Shown: positions 16,365 to 24,989 of the stretch, piece after piece
How the letters are laid out: each line of letters starts with the position of its first letter
Numbering within the stretch: the stretch's first letter is position 1
NCBI GenBank assembly: GCA_020850755.1
Contig: JADZEB010000026.1
Coordinates: forward strand, 1 to 42,242
DNA from: Alphaproteobacteria bacterium
GTDB taxonomy: Bacteria > Pseudomonadota > Alphaproteobacteria > Acetobacterales > Acetobacteraceae
Length of the DNA: 42,242 bases
Reading direction: 5' to 3'
Program-made: the position numbers and the translations under genes
The notes under the pieces: model-generated
The model's database searches: none
The model's input: only the letters and a program-made list of their open reading frames with translations
What the model was told of the DNA's origin: nothing

Positions 16365-17941
16365 TCGCGCCGGCGCGCATCTTCGTCCCCGACGATGCCG
16401 CTGCGCTGTCGGTCGGCGCCGAGGCGGTGGCGCGCGCGGTCGCGGCCGAGATCGCCGCGCGCGGGCTTGATGCCCGGCTGGTGCGGACCGGCTCGCGCGG
16501 GGCCTTCTGGCTCGAGCCGCTGGTGGAGATCGAGACGGAGCAGGGGCGGCTGGGCTTCGGCCCGATGACACCGGCCGAAGTGCCGGCCCTGTTCGCGCCC
16601 GCCCCCCACCCGCTGGCACTCGGTCGGGTCGAGGAGATGCCTTGGTTCGCCGGCCAGCAGCGCCTGACCTTCGCCCGCTGCGGCGTGATCGACCCGCTAT
16701 CGCTTGCCGACTATCGCGCCTATGGCGGGCTGCGCAGCCTTGCCCGCGCGCTCGACATGGCGCCCGCGGCGATCGTCGAGGAGGTGGCCGCGTCGGGCCT
16801 GCGCGGGCGCGGCGGGGCGGGCTTCCCGGCCGGCATCAAGTGGCGCACGGTGGCGGCCACCGAGGCCGATCGCCGCTACATCGTCTGCAATGCCGACGAG
16901 GGCGACAGCGGCACCTTCGCCGACCGCATGCTGATGGAGGGCGATCCCTTCCTGCTGATCGAGGGCATGGCGATCGCGGGCCTTGGCGTCGGCGCCGCCA
17001 AGGGCTTCGTCTATATCCGCTCGGAATATCCGCACGCCGTCCGCCGCATGGCGCGCGCGCTGGCGCTGGCGCGCGAGGCGGGCATGATCGGCCCCGACAT
17101 GCTCGGCAGCGGGCGCGGCTTCGAGATCGAGCTGCGCCTCGGCGCCGGGGCCTATATCTGCGGCGAGGAGATGGCGCTGATCGAGAGCCTGGAGGGCAGG
17201 CGCGGGCAGGTGCGCGCCAAGCCACCCCTGCCGGCTGTCGCCGGGCTGTTCGGCCGCCCGACGCTGGTGCACAACGTCCTCTCGCTCGCCGCCGTGCCGA
17301 CCATCCTGGCCGAAGGGGCGGCGTTCTATCGCGAGTTCGGCATCGGCCGCTCGCGCGGCACCATCGCCTTGCAGCTCGGCGGCAATATCAGGCAGGGCGG
17401 GCTGGTCGAGCGCGGCTTCGGCCTCTCCTTGCGCGAACTGCTGGAAGGCTATGGCGGCGGCAGCCGGAGCGGGCAGCCCTTGCGCGCGGTGCAGGTGGGC
17501 GGGCCGCTCGGCGCCTACTGGCCGGCCGCGCTGTTCGACACGCCGCTCGACTACGAGGCCTTCGCCGAGCGCGGCGGCATGCTCGGCCATGGCGGCGTCG
17601 TCGCCTTCGACGATACCGTGGATCTCGCCGCGCAGGCGCGCTTCGCGATGGAGTTCTGCGCCATCGAGAGCTGCGGCAAGTGCACGCCCTGCCGCATCGG
17701 CTCGACCCGCGGGGTCGAGGTGATCGACCGCATCCGCGCCGGCGACAAGCCGGAGGCCAACACCGCGCTGCTGCGCGATCTGTGCGAGGTGCTGCGCGAC
17801 GGCTCGCTCTGCGCGCTGGGCGGGCTGACGCCGATGCCGGTCTTGAGCGCGCTCGAGCATTTCCCCGAGGATTTCGCGCCCGCGCGGCCGCCGGTCGCCG
17901 CGGGCCAGCAGGGAGGGACGGCCCATGGTCGCGCCCCTTGA
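16361..17941 (+). CDS. fdsB: NAD-dependent formate dehydrogenase beta subunit
   Basis: 526 residues, NuoF-like. An N-terminal thioredoxin-like part covers about 1-110. The FMN/NAD site motifs are GLRGRGGAGFPAGIKW, CNADEGDSGTFADR and GAYICGEEMALIESLEG. The 4Fe-4S cluster motif is ESCGKCTPCRIGSTRG, near residues 430-445. It takes electrons from FdsG/FdsA and reduces NAD+ in the cytoplasm. It overlaps fdsG by four bases and fdsA by 17 bases, so the subunits are probably co-translated. Confidence 0.96.
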   Translation: MIAPARIFVPDDAAALSVGAEAVARAVAAEIAARGLDARLVRTGSRGAFWLEPLVEIETEQGRLGFGPMTPAEVPALFAPAPHPLALGRVEEMPWFAGQQRLTFARCGVIDPLSLADYRAYGGLRSLARALDMAPAAIVEEVAASGLRGRGGAGFPAGIKWRTVAATEADRRYIVCNADEGDSGTFADRMLMEGDPFLLIEGMAIAGLGVGAAKGFVYIRSEYPHAVRRMARALALAREAGMIGPDMLGSGRGFEIELRLGAGAYICGEEMALIESLEGRRGQVRAKPPLPAVAGLFGRPTLVHNVLSLAAVPTILAEGAAFYREFGIGRSRGTIALQLGGNIRQGGLVERGFGLSLRELLEGYGGGSRSGQPLRAVQVGGPLGAYWPAALFDTPLDYEAFAERGGMLGHGGVVAFDDTVDLAAQARFAMEFCAIESCGKCTPCRIGSTRGVEVIDRIRAGDKPEANTALLRDLCEVLRDGSLCALGGLTPMPVLSALEHFPEDFAPARPPVAAGQQGGTAHGRAP

Positions 17942-20762
17942 CGGCGATGCCGGCACGCCCGCGCGCGCCGGCGCCGAGACGATCACGCTGACGATCGACG
18001 GCAAGGCGGTGGCGGTGCCCCCCGGCACCTCGGTCATGCGCGCCGCCGCGCTCGCCGGCATCGGCATCCCCAAGCTCTGCGCCACCGAGAGCCTGGAGCC
18101 CTTCGGCTCCTGCCGGCTCTGCCTGGTCGAGATCGAGGGGCGGCGCGGCACGCCCGCCTCGTGCACCACGCCGGTCGAGCCGGGCATGGCGGTGACGACG
18201 GAATCCGAGCGCCTCGCGCGCCTCAGGCGCGGGGTGATGGAGCTCTATATCAGCGACCATCCGCTCGACTGCCTCACCTGCGCGGCCAATGGCGACTGCT
18301 CCTTGCAGGACATGGCCGGCGCGGTCGGCCTGCGCGATGTGCGCTACGGCTATGCGGGGGCCAACCATCTCGACGCGCCGGCTGATGCCTCCAACCCCTA
18401 TTTCACCTTCGATCCGGCGAAATGCATCGTCTGCTCGCGCTGCGTGCGCGCCTGCGAGGAGCAGCAGGGCACATTCGCGCTGACGATCGCCGGGCGCGGC
18501 TTCGATTCGCGCGTCGCGGCCGGGATGGAGGAGAGCTTCCTCGGCTCGGAATGCGTCTCCTGCGGCGCCTGCGTCGCCGCCTGCCCGACCGCGAGCCTGA
18601 CCGAGAAGACCGTCATCGCCCACGGCCAGCCGACGCGCAGCGTGGACACCACCTGCGCCTATTGCGGCGTTGGTTGCAGCTTCACCGCGGAATTGCAGGG
18701 CGAGCGCGTGGTGCGCATGACGCCCATGAAGGACGGCAAGGCCAATCGCGGCCATTCCTGCGTCAAGGGCCGCTTCGCCTGGGGCTATGCGGTGCATCCC
18801 GACCGGGTGAAGCGCCCGATGATCCGCGCTGCCATCACCGATCCCTGGCGCGAGGTGGACTGGGACGAGGCGATCGCGCACACCGCCGCCGAGTTCCGCC
18901 GCATCCAGGCGAAATTCGGGCGCGGCGCGGTGGGCGGCATCACCAGTTCGCGCTGCACCAACGAGGAAACCTACCTGGTGCAGAAGATGGTCCGCGCTGC
19001 CTTCGGCAACAACAATGTCGATACCTGCGCGCGGGTGTGCCACTCGCCCACCGGCTACGGGCTCAAGACCACCTTCGGCACCTCGGCGGGCACGCAGGAT
19101 TTCGATTCCGTCATGGCTGCCGACGTGATCATGGTGATCGGCGCCAACCCCACCGATGCGCACCCCGTTTTCGCCTCGCGCCTGAAGCGCCGCCTGCGCC
19201 AGGGGGCGAGGCTGATCGTGATCGACCCGCGCCGGATCGACCTCGTGCGCTCGCCACATGTCGAGGCGGCGCATCATCTGCAACTGCGCCCGGGTACCAA
19301 TGTCGCGGTCATCAACGCGCTCGCCCATGTCATCGCCGCCGAGGGGCTGATCGACGAGGGCTTCGTCGCCGCCCGCTGCGAGGCGGGCGAGTTCCGCCGC
19401 TGGCGCGACTTCATCCTCCGCCCCGAGAACGCGCCCGAGGCGGTGGCCGCCGAAACCGGCGTGCCGGCCGATACCCTGCGCGCTGCCGCGCGGCTCTATG
19501 CCACCGGCGGCAACGCGGCGATCTATTACGGCCTCGGCGTCACCGAGCACAGCCAGGGCACGACGATGGTGATGGGCATGGCCAACCTCGCCATGGCCAC
19601 CGGCAATCTCGGCCGGCCGGGTGTGGGCGTGAACCCGCTGCGCGGGCAGAACAACGTCCAGGGCTCGTGCGACATGGGATCCTTCCCGCACGAATTCGCG
19701 GGCTACCGCCATGTCTCGGACGGGCCGACCCGCGCTTTGTTCGAGGCGGCCTGGGGCGTGCCGCTCGACCCCGAGCCGGGCCTGCGCATCCCCAACATGC
19801 TCGATGCCGCGCTTGATGGCAGCTTCAAGGGCCTGTTCATCCAGGGCGAGGATCTGGCCCAGTCCGACCCCAACACCGCCCATGTCGCCGCCGCGCTGGC
19901 GGCAATGGAATGCGTCGTCGTGCAGGACCTGTTCCTGAACGAGACGGCGGCCTATGCGCATGTGTTCCTGCCCGGCGCCTCGTTCCTGGAGAAGGACGGC
20001 ACCTTCACCAATGCCGAGCGGCGCATCGGGCGCGTGCGCCGCGCTATGGCCCCGCTTGCCGGCAAATCGGAATGGGAGACCGTCACCGCGCTGTCGGGGG
20101 CACTCGGCTATCCGATGCACTACGCCCATCCGGGCGAGATCATGGCCGAGATCGCGCGCCTGACGCCGAGCTTCGCCGGGGTGGGCTACGACCTGCTCGA
20201 CCGGCTGGGCAGCGTGCAATGGCCGTGCAACGAGGCGGCACCGCACGGCACGCCGGTGATGCACGAGGGCGGCTTCGTGCGCGGCAGGGGCCGCTTCATG
20301 ATCACCGCCTATGTGCCGACCGAGGAACGCAGCGGGCCGCGCTTCCCGCTCCTGCTCACCACCGGGCGCATCCTGACGCAGTACAATGTCGGCGCGCAGT
20401 CGCGCCGCACCGAGAACGTCGTCTGGCACAAGGAGGACGTGCTGGAGATCCACCCGCACGATGCCGAGAATCGCGGCATCGGCGAGGGCGATCTGGTGCT
20501 GCTGGCCAGCCGCGCCGGCGAAACCACATTGCGCGCGCATGTCAGCACGCGCGTGCAGCCGGGCGTGGTCTATACCACCTTCCACCACCCCGAAACGGCG
20601 GCGAACATCGTCACCACCGAGTATGGCGACTGGGCCACCGGCTGCCCCGAATACAAGGTGACGGCGGTCGAGGTGCGGCGCACCAACCGCCACGCCGCCT
20701 GGCAGGACAAGGCCGAGGCGCTGCGCGCGCAGAGCCAGCGCATCCTGCACGCGGCGAAATAG
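17925..20762 (+). CDS. fdsA: NAD-dependent formate dehydrogenase alpha (catalytic, molybdopterin) subunit
   Basis: 945 residues. The N-terminal 2Fe-2S domain has Cys52, 63, 66 and 80. Next come a His/Cys 4Fe-4S site (DHPLDCLTCAANGDC) and two ferredoxin-type 4Fe-4S motifs (CIVCSRCVRAC, CVSCGACVAAC). A CAYCGVGC cluster then precedes the molybdopterin domains. The active-site residue is Cys372 in DTCARVCHSPTG, followed by the expected His; it is cysteine, not selenocysteine. The C-terminal domain includes NVGAQSRRTENV. The enzyme oxidises formate to CO2, possibly reversibly, and sends electrons through the cluster chain to FdsB. Confidence 0.97.
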   Translation: MVAPLDGDAGTPARAGAETITLTIDGKAVAVPPGTSVMRAAALAGIGIPKLCATESLEPFGSCRLCLVEIEGRRGTPASCTTPVEPGMAVTTESERLARLRRGVMELYISDHPLDCLTCAANGDCSLQDMAGAVGLRDVRYGYAGANHLDAPADASNPYFTFDPAKCIVCSRCVRACEEQQGTFALTIAGRGFDSRVAAGMEESFLGSECVSCGACVAACPTASLTEKTVIAHGQPTRSVDTTCAYCGVGCSFTAELQGERVVRMTPMKDGKANRGHSCVKGRFAWGYAVHPDRVKRPMIRAAITDPWREVDWDEAIAHTAAEFRRIQAKFGRGAVGGITSSRCTNEETYLVQKMVRAAFGNNNVDTCARVCHSPTGYGLKTTFGTSAGTQDFDSVMAADVIMVIGANPTDAHPVFASRLKRRLRQGARLIVIDPRRIDLVRSPHVEAAHHLQLRPGTNVAVINALAHVIAAEGLIDEGFVAARCEAGEFRRWRDFILRPENAPEAVAAETGVPADTLRAAARLYATGGNAAIYYGLGVTEHSQGTTMVMGMANLAMATGNLGRPGVGVNPLRGQNNVQGSCDMGSFPHEFAGYRHVSDGPTRALFEAAWGVPLDPEPGLRIPNMLDAALDGSFKGLFIQGEDLAQSDPNTAHVAAALAAMECVVVQDLFLNETAAYAHVFLPGASFLEKDGTFTNAERRIGRVRRAMAPLAGKSEWETVTALSGALGYPMHYAHPGEIMAEIARLTPSFAGVGYDLLDRLGSVQWPCNEAAPHGTPVMHEGGFVRGRGRFMITAYVPTEERSGPRFPLLLTTGRILTQYNVGAQSRRTENVVWHKEDVLEIHPHDAENRGIGEGDLVLLASRAGETTLRAHVSTRVQPGVVYTTFHHPETAANIVTTEYGDWATGCPEYKVTAVEVRRTNRHAAWQDKAEALRAQSQRILHAAK

Positions 20763-20771
20763 GCGCACGCC

Positions 20772-21602
20772 ATGCCGCCCGACACGCCCCTGCCCCGCGC
20801 CGATGCCGAGCTGCCGGCGCTGGCGCGCGGCGATGCGCTGCGGCGCGGCGCGCCGGCGCGCGGTGTGGAGGCCGAGGCGGTCGCGGCGGAGACGCCCGTG
20901 GCCTTCGTCTATAACGGCGTGAGCCACGCCGTGATGATGGCGACCCCGCGCGATCTGACCGACTTCGCCTATGGCTTCTCGGTGGCCGAGGGGGTGGTGG
21001 CGCATGCGGGCGAAGTGCTGGCGGTCTCCGCCTGCGCCCGCCCGCCCGGCATCAGCCTGGCGATCGCGATCCCGCCCGCGCGCGCCGCAGCACTCGCCTC
21101 GCGCACACGCTCGATCGCCGGGCGCGCGGGCTGCGGGCTGTGTGGCATCGCCGAGATCGAGCAGGCGCTGCGTCCGCTGCCGCGCCTGCCCGCCGGCCCG
21201 CGCATCGCCGCCGACGCGATCGACCGCGCGGTTGCGGCGCTCCCGGCCGAGCAGGCCCTGAACCGCGCCACCGGCGCGGTGCATGCCGCCGCCTTCGCCG
21301 CGCCCGATGGCCGCCTGCTTCTCGTGCGCGAGGATGTCGGGCGGCACAACGCGCTCGACAAGCTGATCGGCGCCAGCTCGCGCGCCGGCCACGATCCGGC
21401 CGCGGGCTTCCTGGTGCTGACCAGCCGGTGCAGCATGGAGTTGGTGCAGAAGGCGGCAAGCTTCGGCTGCCCGGTGCTGGCCACCATGTCGGCGCCGACG
21501 GCGCTCGCGCTCGACCTCGCGCAGGGCTGCGGCATGACGCTCGCCGCCTTCGCGCGCGGGACGGGCTTCGACCTCTACACTTGCCCGGAGCGGATCGCCT
21601 GA
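20772..21602 (+). CDS. fdhD: Formate dehydrogenase accessory sulfurtransferase FdhD
   Basis: 276 residues. The CxxC of the family is in GRAGCGLCG (about residue 120), and the conserved block REDVGRHNALDKLIG follows. FdhD moves sulfur from a cysteine desulfurase to the molybdenum cofactor of formate dehydrogenase, needed for FdsA activity. It lies nine bases after fdsA and two before fdsD, so it is in the same operon (called fdsC in some organisms). Confidence 0.95.
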   Translation: MPPDTPLPRADAELPALARGDALRRGAPARGVEAEAVAAETPVAFVYNGVSHAVMMATPRDLTDFAYGFSVAEGVVAHAGEVLAVSACARPPGISLAIAIPPARAAALASRTRSIAGRAGCGLCGIAEIEQALRPLPRLPAGPRIAADAIDRAVAALPAEQALNRATGAVHAAAFAAPDGRLLLVREDVGRHNALDKLIGASSRAGHDPAAGFLVLTSRCSMELVQKAASFGCPVLATMSAPTALALDLAQGCGMTLAAFARGTGFDLYTCPERIA

Positions 21603-21604
21603 CC

Positions 21605-21838
21605 ATGCAGCACGAGAAGCTCGCGCACATGGCCAACCAGATCGCCGCCTTCTTCCGCGCCTACCCGGAGGCAGAGGCGGTGGCGGGCATCGCCGCCCAT
21701 CTGCGCCAGTTCTGGGAGCCACGCCTGCGCGCCGAGCTTGCACGCCACATCGCCGGAGGCGGGGCGGGGCTCGATCCGCTGGTGCTGGCGGCGGCGCGCG
21801 AGCTGGACAAGGCATCCGCGCCCGCGCCCGCGCGCTAG
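21605..21838 (+). CDS. fdsD: Formate dehydrogenase delta subunit
   Basis: A 77-residue, mostly helical protein with the family-typical opening HEKLAHMANQIAAFF and the HLRQFWEPRLRAEL core. FdsD is a small accessory subunit of FdsABG-type enzymes, linked to stability or maturation. It starts two bases after the fdhD stop. Its TAG stop belongs to the left CTAG of repeat copy 3. Confidence 0.93.
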   Translation: MQHEKLAHMANQIAAFFRAYPEAEAVAGIAAHLRQFWEPRLRAELARHIAGGGAGLDPLVLAAARELDKASAPAPAR

Positions 21839-21906
21839 AGCAAACCATAAGTTTCTCGGGCACGACTTCCGTTCGGCTGATTCAAGCCGAACGGAACGTG
21901 CCCTAG
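21835..21906. repeat. Dispersed palindrome, copy 3 (short form, hairpin B only)
   Basis: CTAG at 21835-21838 and 21903-21906 bound a 72-base copy. It has the AACCATAAGTTTCTC linker and hairpin B (21858-21903), but hairpin A is missing. The left arm has a 2-base AC bulge absent from the other copies. Left CTAG gives the fdsD stop and right CTAG gives the stop of the convergent GST-like gene. Removing the element plus one CTAG would leave the two genes sharing a single CTAG as overlapping stops. Confidence 0.9.
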
Positions 21907-22700
21907 GGCGCGATCAGCCCCAGCATCGCATCGGTGGCGGGCGCATACTTGTCGCGCGGCGGCCAGGGCCGCTCGCGCCAGTGCGGCGCGAATGCGAAGC
22001 TCGACACGCCGCGGCCCGGCGGCAGGGCGCCATTGCCCACGCCTTGCGCATAGTCGTAGTAGGACTTCACGATCTCCTCGCGGCACACCTGCTGCGCCGC
22101 CGGGTGCGCGAGGCAAGCCTCGCGCCAGCGCCGCACGCGCGCGAAACCTTGCGCCGGCAGCGCGAAATCCTCGTAGTACTCCAGGAACCAGAAGCGCATG
22201 AACATCGGCGTGAACACGGCTTCGGCCAGCCCGAAGCGGTCGGACAGGAACACGCCGCCAGGGCTCTGCCAGGCGAGAAAATCCTCGATCCAGGCATACT
22301 GCGCCAGCATCGCATCACGGAACGCCGAGCTGCGGGCGCGGTCGCGGTTCATCACATAGCGATAGCCCGCGGCGGTGAACCCGCCCTCGCGCGCGATCAG
22401 CATGGCCTCGACCGCGCGGCGATAGGGATCGGGCGCGGCGATCATGGGCGCTGGGAACAGTTCGTCGAGATAGCGCAGGATGACGAGGCTTTCGCGCAGC
22501 ACGCCCTGCGGCGTCCGCATGATCGGCAGCGCCGTGCTGCCGCGCGCCAGGCGCAGCAGCGCCGGATCGCGCGGGCGCGTGACGTCCACCACGCGGAACG
22601 CCACCCTGTCGCGCAAGCCCTTGAGCGCGAGCAGGATCTCCAGGCGTTGCGAGAAGGGACAGACCGGGATGTGGTGGACGATCAGTTCGGGCGAGTGCAT
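21903..22700 (-). CDS. Glutathione S-transferase family protein
   Basis: 265 residues. The N-terminal thioredoxin-like domain has IPVCPFSQRLEILLALKG, with Cys14 at the position where omega/beta-type GSTs have a catalytic Cys or Ser. The cis-Pro block is STALPIMRTPQGVLRESLVILRYLDELFP. An all-helical C-terminal domain follows. The start at 22700 follows AGAGGG; a longer frame to 22745 has no such site. The family conjugates or reduces electrophiles with glutathione; the specific role is unknown. It is convergent with fdsD. Confidence 0.85.
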   Translation of the reverse strand: MHSPELIVHHIPVCPFSQRLEILLALKGLRDRVAFRVVDVTRPRDPALLRLARGSTALPIMRTPQGVLRESLVILRYLDELFPAPMIAAPDPYRRAVEAMLIAREGGFTAAGYRYVMNRDRARSSAFRDAMLAQYAWIEDFLAWQSPGGVFLSDRFGLAEAVFTPMFMRFWFLEYYEDFALPAQGFARVRRWREACLAHPAAQQVCREEIVKSYYDYAQGVGNGALPPGRGVSSFAFAPHWRERPWPPRDKYAPATDAMLGLIAP

Positions 22701-22775
22701 CGTCGGCCCTCTGCAGGACGGCGGGCGGACGGCGCGGCGTGGCATGCCGCGCGCGCCGGCCGGTGCGCGCGATGC

Positions 22776-23147
22776 TCAGTCCGCGTTGCGCCAGACGATG
22801 AAGGCGAACAGGGCGAAGCCTCCGAACACGATGAAGGATCCGATGGTGGCATAGATCTCCCCGCCTGCGGGGTTGCCGCCATAGATCGTCAGCAGCCCGC
22901 CGACCAGGATCACCAGGCCGACATTGGCGAGCCACCACAGGATGGGAACGAGCGCCGCGCCCGCGCCCGGATGGAGCTTGAGATAGGCGCCATAGAGGAA
23001 GATCGACACCCAGCCGATCAGCATGATGTGGGCGTGGGTGACATGCTGGGCGTGGTCGTGCGTCGCCGCCATGTGCAGGCCGAGCATCAGGCCGAGCACC
23101 GAATAGGTGACAGCGGCGCGGAAGAAGGCAGAAGGCGTGGTCGGCAT
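22776..23147 (-). CDS. Small four-helix His-rich membrane protein, resembling heme-copper oxidase subunit I helices
   Basis: 123 residues with four hydrophobic segments (about 10-29, 36-57, 66-88, 97-118). The loop before helix 2 is His-rich: HMAATHDHAQHVTHAHIML. The THAHIMLIGWVSIFLYG stretch resembles the HAHLxLxGW helices of heme-copper oxidase/NorB catalytic subunits, which bind haem. I do not know an assigned function. It could be a haem or metal-binding relative that escaped from that superfamily. It is followed after 75 bases by the GST-like gene. Given the denitrification genes nearby, an NO or haem link is plausible but unproven. Confidence 0.75.
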   Translation of the reverse strand: MPTTPSAFFRAAVTYSVLGLMLGLHMAATHDHAQHVTHAHIMLIGWVSIFLYGAYLKLHPGAGAALVPILWWLANVGLVILVGGLLTIYGGNPAGGEIYATIGSFIVFGGFALFAFIVWRNAD

Positions 23148-23384
23148 TGTGCTGCTTTTCCTTGTTGGATGACGAAGCCCCGTCTCGGGGGCGGCAACGC
23201 TAGCAGCACGCCGGAATCGTGAACCAGCGCGGAGCGCCCCACACTGGCGATTTGGTTATCTAGTTTCGCATAAGGAACGAGTTGCGCGCGCGGTCCCGGC
23301 AGCGTGATACCGCCGCCGTGGTAGCCGGGGCGGGGCGGAACGTCGCGCCCCGCCCCGCCCGGCCCGCTGCGCCGCGAGCGAGCC
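23148..23384. other. Intergenic region between the four-helix protein gene and the second GST gene
   Basis: 237 bases without a gene. An AT-richer patch at 23249-23276 (TTTGGTTATCTAG, TTTCGCATAAGG) is the likely promoter or operator zone of the small membrane protein gene, but no hexamer pair or clean dyad could be defined. No FNR-type box was found here. Confidence 0.4.
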
Positions 23385-24065
23385 TCAGCCGCGGTTGTTG
23401 ACGAATGCCTGGCCCGCGAGCGAGGCCGCGAATCCATCCGCCACCTCGCCCACCGGCCCCCAGCTCTTCAGCGCCTTCATCCGCCCGAACCAGGCATCGA
23501 CGCGCGGATACTGCGCCAGGTCGAAGCGGATCATCTCGCCCACCGCGATGATGCTGGACAGGAAATAGTCCGCGACCGTGATCTCGTTGCCGGTGAGATA
23601 GGCGCGGCCATCGCCGAGGAAATGGTCGTTGAGCACCTGCAGCCAGAAGCGGCTTCTCTCCAGCCCCCACTGCACCACGGCGCGCTGCGCCTCCTCCGAG
23701 GCGCGCTTGTGGTGCGGGAAAAGCTGCGGGTAACAGAGATTGTAGCCCCAGTCGCGATAGAAGTTGGAATTGGCCCAGTCGATGATCTCGTTGATGCGCG
23801 CATGCTTGCGGATGTCGGCCGGGTATTCGGGCAGGCCGTGCTTCTCGGCCAGATAGCGCAGGATGGTGGCGCTTTCCGTCAGCCGCATCCCGTCATCCTC
23901 GAGCGTCGGCACGAGGCGGTTGGGATTGACCGTCACATAGGGCTCCTGGTGGTGGGCGCCGGTGAACAGGTCGACGACCACTTCCTCGACCTTCAGGCCC
24001 TTCTCGGCGATGTACAGGCGCACCGCGCGCGAGGTGGTGGAGGCAGGATGCATGTAGAGCTTCAT
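23385..24065 (-). CDS. Glutathione S-transferase family protein
   Basis: 226 residues. The N-terminal domain reads MKLYMHPASTTSRAVRLY, with the Ser/Thr cluster in place of a catalytic Cys, as in theta/nu-like GSTs. The block LVPTLEDDGMRLTESATILRYLAEKHG carries the cis-Pro and the glutathione-contacting Glu-Ser pair. The C-terminal helical domain includes NEITVADYFLSSIIA. The frame extends upstream to 25076, but ATG 24065 with AAGGG nine to ten bases before it is the natural start. It lies 23 bases downstream of the glyoxalase-fold gene, in the same direction, so the two are probably co-transcribed. Confidence 0.9.
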   Translation of the reverse strand: MKLYMHPASTTSRAVRLYIAEKGLKVEEVVVDLFTGAHHQEPYVTVNPNRLVPTLEDDGMRLTESATILRYLAEKHGLPEYPADIRKHARINEIIDWANSNFYRDWGYNLCYPQLFPHHKRASEEAQRAVVQWGLERSRFWLQVLNDHFLGDGRAYLTGNEITVADYFLSSIIAVGEMIRFDLAQYPRVDAWFGRMKALKSWGPVGEVADGFAASLAGQAFVNNRG

Positions 24066-24088
24066 CGGCGTGATCCCTTCGTTGGCAG

Positions 24089-24676
24089 TCAGTTGCGGTA
24101 GGGGTTCTTGGGGCCGCGATCGGCCGAGAGCGATTGGCGCCGGCGCATGGTCAGCGCCTCGATGGCGTCGGCAAGGTGGATCTCGGCGATGGCATAGTCG
24201 TTGCGCGCGACGCGGATGCGGTGCGCCTCCAGCAGCACCTCGCCGTGGGTGTGGCCCTCGGGCGGCTCGAAGCGGTAGGCGGCCAGCTCGATCAGCAGGC
24301 CGAGCGGATCGGTGAAGTAGATCGAATCCATGAAGCCGCGATCCTTCACGCCGCTGTGGCGGATACCGCGCTCGTCCAGCCGCTCGACCGTCTGGCTGAA
24401 GGTCGCCCTGGAGACGGCGAAGGCGATGTGGTGCACGCAGCCCGGTTCCGTCGGCGTGCGGCGCGGGTCGGGCTTGCGGCTTTCCTCGGTGAAGATGGTG
24501 ATCAGCCGGCCGTCGCCGGGATCGAAGTAGAGATGGCTCTCGCTGGCGCGATCGAGGTTCGGCTGCTCGAACACGAAGGGCATGCCGAGCACGCCTTCCC
24601 AGAAATCGATCGAGGTCTGCCGGTCGGCGCCGGTGAGCGTGATGTGGTGCACGCCCTGGACCTGCATCTTGCGCAT
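24089..24676 (-). CDS. Glyoxalase/extradiol dioxygenase (VOC) family protein
   Basis: 195 residues with two beta-alpha-beta-beta-beta modules. Metal-ligand-like residues are the first HHI motif (VHHITLTG), the second HHI motif (CVHHIAFAV) and the Glu in LLIELAAYR. The segment DFWEGVLGMPFVFEQ is typical of the fold. Such proteins are ring-cleaving dioxygenases, glyoxalases or thiol transferases. ATG at 24676 is fixed by a strong AGGAGGT seven bases upstream. It leads a two-gene unit with a GST, which hints at glutathione-linked detoxification or aromatic breakdown. Confidence 0.88.
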   Translation of the reverse strand: MRKMQVQGVHHITLTGADRQTSIDFWEGVLGMPFVFEQPNLDRASESHLYFDPGDGRLITIFTEESRKPDPRRTPTEPGCVHHIAFAVSRATFSQTVERLDERGIRHSGVKDRGFMDSIYFTDPLGLLIELAAYRFEPPEGHTHGEVLLEAHRIRVARNDYAIAEIHLADAIEALTMRRRQSLSADRGPKNPYRN

Positions 24677-24989
24677 GGGGGATACCTCCTGGATCGCCGG
24701 ACGCTGTCGGGCCGCCTCCGCCGCGCGCCCGATATGGGGCAGGCCGGCGGAGACGCAAGATCGCGGCGCAGGCGCGGCGCTGGCTATGGCTTCGACAGCA
24801 CGAGGGCACGGGGAGAAGACTATAGGCCGCGGCAGGACGCGGGCGCGACCCCCATGCGGGGGGCGGCGCGGCACGCAGCTGGCGCAAGGGTCCACCGCAG
24901 GCTACCGCGCGCGCCGCGCTGGCGGCGCGCCGGTCCGATCGGCTAGCCTTGCTGTCGACAGGATTGCGCAGCAGGAGGCGGCGCGGGGG
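24677..24989. other. Intergenic region between divergent genes
   Basis: 313 bases between the glyoxalase-fold gene (minus) and a small membrane protein gene (plus). A minus-strand TATAGT (near 24823) is a possible -10 for the glyoxalase gene, with no clear -35. GC-rich inverted stretches are present, but nothing was specific enough to call. Confidence 0.35.

Noticed and set aside
17388-21863. A 1491-codon open frame on the minus strand
   Set aside because: It runs antisense to fdsB, fdsA, fdhD and fdsD, all of which have strong family motifs. The translation is Arg/Ala/His-rich without a recognisable domain. Long antisense frames are expected at this GC content.
23249-23276. Possible regulator dyad in the AT-rich patch (GGTTAT...ATAAGG)
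   Set aside because: Arms are short and imperfect, and no regulator gene is adjacent. Not distinguishable from chance.
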